In this document: in pieces, positions 60,260 to 64,000 of the stretch
Position numbering within the stretch: the stretch's first letter is position 1
Layout: every line of letters begins with the position of its first letter
Origin: JADFWK01 sp035527895
Lineage (GTDB): Bacteria; Desulfobacterota; DSM-4660; Desulfatiglandales; B25-G16
Assembly: GCA_035527895.1 (NCBI GenBank)
Contig: DATKZQ010000002.1
Span: forward strand, 26,625-90,624
DNA length: 64,000 nucleotides
Reading direction: 5' to 3'
Translations under genes and position numbers: made by a program
The notes under the pieces: model-generated
Told to the model about the DNA's origin: nothing
Databases searched by the model: none
What the model saw: the letters and a program-made list of their open reading frames with translations, nothing else

Positions 60260-60952
60260 CGATTCTACCTCCTTTTTGTCATGACTTGATATGGTGGACT
60301 ACCCGACACAGAGCCCCTTCAGGCATGCCCGAAGTGCCGGCTACCAACAGTAGATAATCATTGGACCAAAAACGATCCAAGAATGTGCCGGTCCTCTTTT
60401 TTGGATATTCAGGATTGGACGAGACAGGGGGGATGGTGGTGTTTGCGGGAAGGTGTCTTTTCGGGCACCAGATGCCGGTTGCGCCGTGGGGCGACCACGA
60501 TAGGTGGTCACTGGTCCCGGGAAAAAGATCTCCCCTTGTGGGGAAATCGGCCGGCCCTCGGTGTATTGAACGGCTTATGAAACCGCCTGTATGAAGCCTA
60601 AAGAAGATCGCCTCCTACTCTGGAATCATGCGAATGCATTATATGCATCGGGGCAGACAAAAACAAGGAAATTGTGCGGGATGAAACCGGCGGAAGAAAA
60701 AAGGAACATTCGGCAAAGAACAATAAAATTCTGACGTAATTTCAAATGGTTAGTCAATTTCTAACACGTCTTGCGGGCTCGCGCTTGGCGGACCACCTAA
60801 AAGGTCGAAGCTCGCTTTCTCGCGATGCTCTGCAAAGCCCCTGCCGAAAACCTTTGACACGTTTGAACGAGCCTCAAAACCCTGTAAAGCAAAATGCCCC
60901 TCAGGGGAAAATCAAAGAGCAAGGGCGTGGCAATTGCCGCGCTCTTTCTCCC
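60260..60952. other. Intergenic region between the dehydrogenase and TAXI genes
   Basis: About 690 bases show no recognisable gene on either strand; open frames near 60361-60594 have compositional but not family signals. It includes the dehydrogenase promoter region, an ATGCAT-TAT-ATGCAT palindrome near 60635 and a hairpin just after the TAXI stop. Confidence 0.5.
60914..60947 (-). terminator. Possible terminator of the TAXI gene
   Basis: AAAGAGC and GCTCTTT flank an inner near-palindrome centred on GGCAATTGCC, five bases after the TAXI stop on the minus strand, followed by GATTTTCC. The T-run is short, so confidence is modest. Confidence 0.45.
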
Positions 60953-61936
60953 CTATTTCAGGCCAACCTCTTTATAGTACCTCATAGCACCCGGGTGAAT
61001 GGGGGCGGTCAAGGCCTCAAGCATGTTCTCTTTGGTAAGCACGCCGTAGGCGGGGTTCAGATTTTTGAAATCTTCAAGATTGTCAAAGACCTCCTTGGTG
61101 ATCGCATAGACGATATCGTCGGGGATATCGGCGCTTGTAACGAAGGTGGCTTTCACGGCAAATGTGGGGACATCCTCCTTGTTTCTCGCCGTCGGGTAAA
61201 ACTTTATCGGAATGTAGGCCTTTGCATAAAAGGGCCATTTGGCGACCAGCTTGTCAATGCAATCGCCGGTTATCGGAACGAAATACACCTTTCGTTTTCC
61301 GCTAGTGGCCTCTTTCGTGGATGCATCAGGATGAGTTACTGTGTCGAAGAACGCATCGATACGGCCATCCTGCAGGAACTTGGCGGACTCATCCGCCTTG
61401 AGGCCTTCGGCTTGAAGATCCCTCTCCCTGTCTATGCCGCAGGCCCTTAGGGCATCTGTGGCATGACCTCTGTGGCCGGAACCGGTATTTCCAATGCTGA
61501 CATGCTTACCCCTCAGATCCATGAATTCCCGAATCCCGCTGTCATCGGAAGCCACTAATACAATGGTCTCTGGGAAAAAACTGCAAATGGCCCGAAGCTT
61601 CTTCTGTGGGCCCTTGTCCTCCCAGTCTTGAATACCATTCCATGCCTGGTACTGCTGGTCAGACCGGACCACACCAAACTCCATGTCACCGGCCATAACC
61701 GCATTCACATTAAAGACAGAACCGCCCGTGGATTCCACCGTGGCCCTTAGATAATATTGCTTACTCTTCTTGTTGACAATCATGCTGATAGCACCACCTG
61801 TGGGGTAATAGACACTGGTTATGCCACCAGTTCCAATGGTAACAATGGTGGTTTTGGCGGAACACGCTTCCACATGAACGAATGAAAATGCAATGGCCAC
61901 AGCTCCAGCTAAACTGCAGAGGAGTGCCTTGTTCAT
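60953..61936 (-). CDS. TAXI-family TRAP transporter solute-binding protein
   Basis: This 327-residue exported protein has a signal peptide (LLCSLAGAVAIAFSFVHVEA). TAXI hallmarks include TIVTIGTGGITSVYYPTGGAI, GVVRSDQQYQAWNG, LRGKHVSIGNTGSGHRG and FFDTVTHPD. TAXI proteins bind dicarboxylates or amino acids such as glutamate and deliver them to a fused DctQM permease. No permease gene is adjacent, so the partner must be encoded elsewhere. Confidence 0.92.
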   Translation of the reverse strand: MNKALLCSLAGAVAIAFSFVHVEACSAKTTIVTIGTGGITSVYYPTGGAISMIVNKKSKQYYLRATVESTGGSVFNVNAVMAGDMEFGVVRSDQQYQAWNGIQDWEDKGPQKKLRAICSFFPETIVLVASDDSGIREFMDLRGKHVSIGNTGSGHRGHATDALRACGIDRERDLQAEGLKADESAKFLQDGRIDAFFDTVTHPDASTKEATSGKRKVYFVPITGDCIDKLVAKWPFYAKAYIPIKFYPTARNKEDVPTFAVKATFVTSADIPDDIVYAITKEVFDNLEDFKNLNPAYGVLTKENMLEALTAPIHPGAMRYYKEVGLK

Positions 61937-62672
61937 TATCTTCTCCTTTCAAGGAATCTTAGGGTATTATTACTTCATTCCTTAAGCAAAAGAAATAATT
62001 AATGGGCTCGTGTCCTTTCGTTTACTTCCTTCAAGCTGCATCGGCTCAAATTTCCGCCAGCGTCCGCTTAATCTGGACCTAAGGAAGGCCAAATCATGTT
62101 TCGCAAAGTCACGAACAACAGCCATTATACCTCGCAAGGTTAACGGGGCAATCAAGATCAATGTCGCGGGCTGATGCAGGCCAAGAATCCCTCATTACTG
62201 CCATTCTCCCCTCACTTCCACTGTATTAAGCCCTTCTAATGCTCCCCCCGGCCTGAGCCTGAACCTCATTGTCTATCCCGCTCTGCCGGGGTGGGGAAGG
62301 TTGAAGCGTGGCTAGCGCGCAGGCTATTACTAATGGCATAGAATTGTGTCATTGTAGAAGCCAACAAAGTTCTATATGCGTTTTCAAGTACAGCGTCTTA
62401 CAGAACGCTCGATTCCGTGTTTTTGGAATACTTTTGACTTCTACACAAGCAGTGTGATATAGATTGCCGTCGGCTTTTCTACCGAGATTCAGTCCGGAGC
62501 CTTTGTCTGCTGCTGAGTCAACAAGTATGCCGGTACCGCGACAATCTGATGAACAAATCTGGGACCCTGAAACCGTAAGGTAGCGGCACTTTGAATGCCT
62601 GCCCTTATTGGTACCCTGATCGTTATCCATGAATAGAAACCCTAAGATTGCCAGTCTTCATTTGAGGTGATG
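61937..62672. other. Intergenic region upstream of the hdrA-like gene, no gene recognised
   Basis: About 735 bases between divergent genes. I read both strands and found neither a coding family nor a tRNA-like fold. A GAGGTG site at 62664-62669 belongs to the hdrA-like gene. Confidence 0.5.
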
Positions 62673-64000
62673 ATGAATAAACCTATCGTTGGATCGGTGC
62701 TTGTGGTCGGCGGAGGGATCGCCGGGATGCAGAGCTCCCTGGATCTTGCCGACTCCGGCTTTTACGTGTATCTCGTTGAGAGATCCTCCTCCATTGGCGG
62801 GGTTATGTCCCAGCTGGATAAGACCTTCCCCACCAATGACTGCGCCATGTGAATTATCTCACCGAAACTGGTCGAGGTCGGCCGGCACATTAACATAGAG
62901 CTGATCACCCTCTCCGATGTTCAGAGCGTTAAAGGCGAACAGGGTAACTTTGAGGTCACGATTGCCCAACACCCCCGTTACGTGGATATCAACAAGTGTA
63001 TTGCCTGCGGGCTATGCGCGGAGAAGTGTCCCCGAAAGGTTGATGATGAATACAACCAGGGGCTCGGAAAGAGAAAGGCAATACACGTGCAGTATCCCCA
63101 GGCCGTGCCTCTCAAATACTGCATTGATGTGGAAAACTGTATCTTCTTCGAAAAAGGGAAGTGTAAGGCATGTGAGAAATTCTGTCCCGCAGGAGCGATC
63201 AACTTCGAGGATACAGAGAAGGAATTGACCCTCAATGTGGGTTCAATTGTCCTCTGCCCCGGCTTTGAAACCTACGATCCGGGTACTCACGACACCTATG
63301 GATACAAGAGATCGCCCAACATTGTCACCAGCCTGGAATTCGAACGAATCCTCGCCTCCTCCGGACCTTACGGAGGGCACCTGGTAAGGCCCTCGGATGA
63401 CAGAGAGCCCGACAAGATAGCCTGGATACAGTGCGTTGGTTCCAGGGATGTTCATGCCGGCGCCAATTCCTTTTGTTCGTCGGCGTGCTGTACCCATGCC
63501 GTCAAGGAGGCCCTTGTTGCCAAGGATCATAAAAAAGGCACCCTCGACACGGCCATTTTCTATATCGATGTAAGGACGTTCGGCAAGGATTACGAGCGAT
63601 ACTATAACCGGGCCAAAGACAAAGAGGGCGTGCGCTTCATCAAGTCAAAGGTTGCCACCATAGCCGAGAATAATGACACCGGAAACCTCCTCGTACGGTA
63701 TACCGACGAGACAGGAGCAAGGGCCGAAGAGGAGTTTGACCTCGTGGTTCTCTCCGTCGGTTACTCAGTTTCTCAAAACGCAGCGGACCTTGCTCAAAGA
63801 ATAGGGATTGACCTTGATACCCATCGGTTTCCCGAGTCCAACAGCTTTGTTCCTATTGAGACCTCCCGCCCCGGCATCTTTGTTGCCGGCTGCTTCCACT
63901 CCCCCAAGGACATCCCCTCCTCGGTCATTGATGCCTCTGCCGCTGCCGCCAGCGCCGGTGCCCTGCTCTCAGAGGCGCGGTTCACCTGCTCCAAGACAAG
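62673..64000 (+). CDS. hdrA: HdrA-like FAD/iron-sulfur protein with in-frame UGA (probable selenocysteine), 3' end outside window
   Basis: The protein opens VLVVGGGIAG (residues 9-18, FAD dinucleotide loop) and reaches FPTNDCAM, then UGA at 62850-62852 (residue 60), then IISPKLVEVGRHINI. HdrA proteins have Cys or Sec at exactly this site. The frame stays open for 383 more codons to the window edge, including C-x2-C-x2-C-x3-C (Cys109-119, CIACGLCAEKC) and a second cysteine cluster (KGKCKACEKFCP). HdrA bifurcates or confurcates electrons between ferredoxin, disulfides or other acceptors; in benzoate degraders BamE is such a protein. GAGG at 62664 favours the ATG at 62673 over GTG 62667. Confidence 0.9.
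62850..62881 (+). promoter_or_regulatory. UGA selenocysteine codon with possible bacterial SECIS hairpin
   Basis: UGA at 62850-62852 is followed after nine bases by CCGA (62862-62865), a 12-base loop containing G residues, and TCGG (62878-62881). Position and size suit a bacterial SECIS inside the coding region, but the stem is only four pairs by eye and must also encode protein. Confidence 0.5.

Noticed and set aside
60361..60594. Overlapping plus-strand frames of 77 and 65 codons
   Set aside because: Two frames open over the same G-rich sequence, no motif, signal peptide or ribosome binding site.
1..64000. CRISPR array, rRNA operon or tRNA genes
   Set aside because: No regularly spaced direct repeats and no recognisable tRNA T-arm/CCA or rRNA sequence were seen in the intergenic regions; a covariance-model scan would be needed to exclude a degenerate tRNA.

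Overview
The window reads as a chromosomal segment of a strictly anaerobic deltaproteobacterial (Desulfobacterota, Syntrophia-like) organism. Three things suggest this. It carries enzymes of the anaerobic benzoyl-CoA pathway (the dienoyl-CoA hydratase, the 6-oxocyclohexenoyl-CoA hydrolase BamA, and the 6-hydroxycyclohexenoyl-CoA dehydrogenase). It carries a split B12-dependent methylmalonyl-CoA mutase next to a sodium-pumping decarboxylase beta subunit. At the right edge it has an HdrA-type flavin/iron-sulfur protein whose frame continues through an in-frame UGA, as expected for selenocysteine. The species cannot be fixed from the sequence alone.

Layout. 1-7.7 kb (+): envelope and housekeeping genes cdsA (partial), dxr, rseP, tsaB, psd, pssA, rsmD, coaD and an ihfA-like gene. 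7.7-10.2 kb (-): rlpA-like lipoprotein, then a cyclic-nucleotide-binding protein overlapping a K+ channel gene. 10.3-20.2 kb (-): catabolic block with bamR, bamA, bamQ, an SDR, an acyl-CoA dehydrogenase, both methylmalonyl-CoA mutase subunits, a Na+-decarboxylase beta subunit, a 43-residue gamma-like subunit and a biotin carrier. 20.6-23.6 kb (-): aspS-hisS. 24-29.8 kb (-): small unknown protein, SDR/DUF2867 protein, single-domain asparaginase, kynureninase gene remnant, NAPE-PLD-like metallohydrolase, OB-fold/thiolase pair. 30.4-45.9 kb: HDOD protein plus hybrid histidine kinase, polA, rlmN, radical SAM protein, rarA with a degenerate receiver, dnaE, Nudix. 46-50 kb: rhodanese, truncated acetyltransferase, M23 peptidase and LolA-like protein. 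50-64 kb: priA, GIY-YIG and GxxExxY cargo genes between inverted repeats, methylmalonyl-CoA epimerase, porin, HicBA, FG-GAP protein, amino-acid dehydrogenase, TAXI binding protein and hdrA.

How it fits together. Ring-opening enzymes would take benzoyl-CoA-derived dienoyl-CoA to a dicarboxylic acyl-CoA. The acyl-CoA dehydrogenase and the biotin/Na+ decarboxylase parts fit the lower pathway (glutaryl/glutaconyl-CoA) or methylmalonyl-CoA decarboxylation. The mutase and the distant epimerase interconvert propionate intermediates with succinyl-CoA. HdrA-type proteins serve electron confurcation/bifurcation and could connect to a class II benzoyl-CoA reductase, but no catalytic reductase subunit lies in this window.

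The intergenic DNA is rich in palindromic repeats. A ~350-400 bp element occurs twice in opposite orientation (39351-39702 and 46684-47089), with a 20-bp hairpin stem that shows a compensatory base-pair change. A separate ~180 bp palindrome with 24-bp perfect terminal inverted repeats lies at 36923-37103. A smaller hairpin repeat occurs at 24267 and 27909. Two small nuclease-like genes are each bracketed by inverted repeats. I recognised no rRNA, tRNA or CRISPR array by eye.
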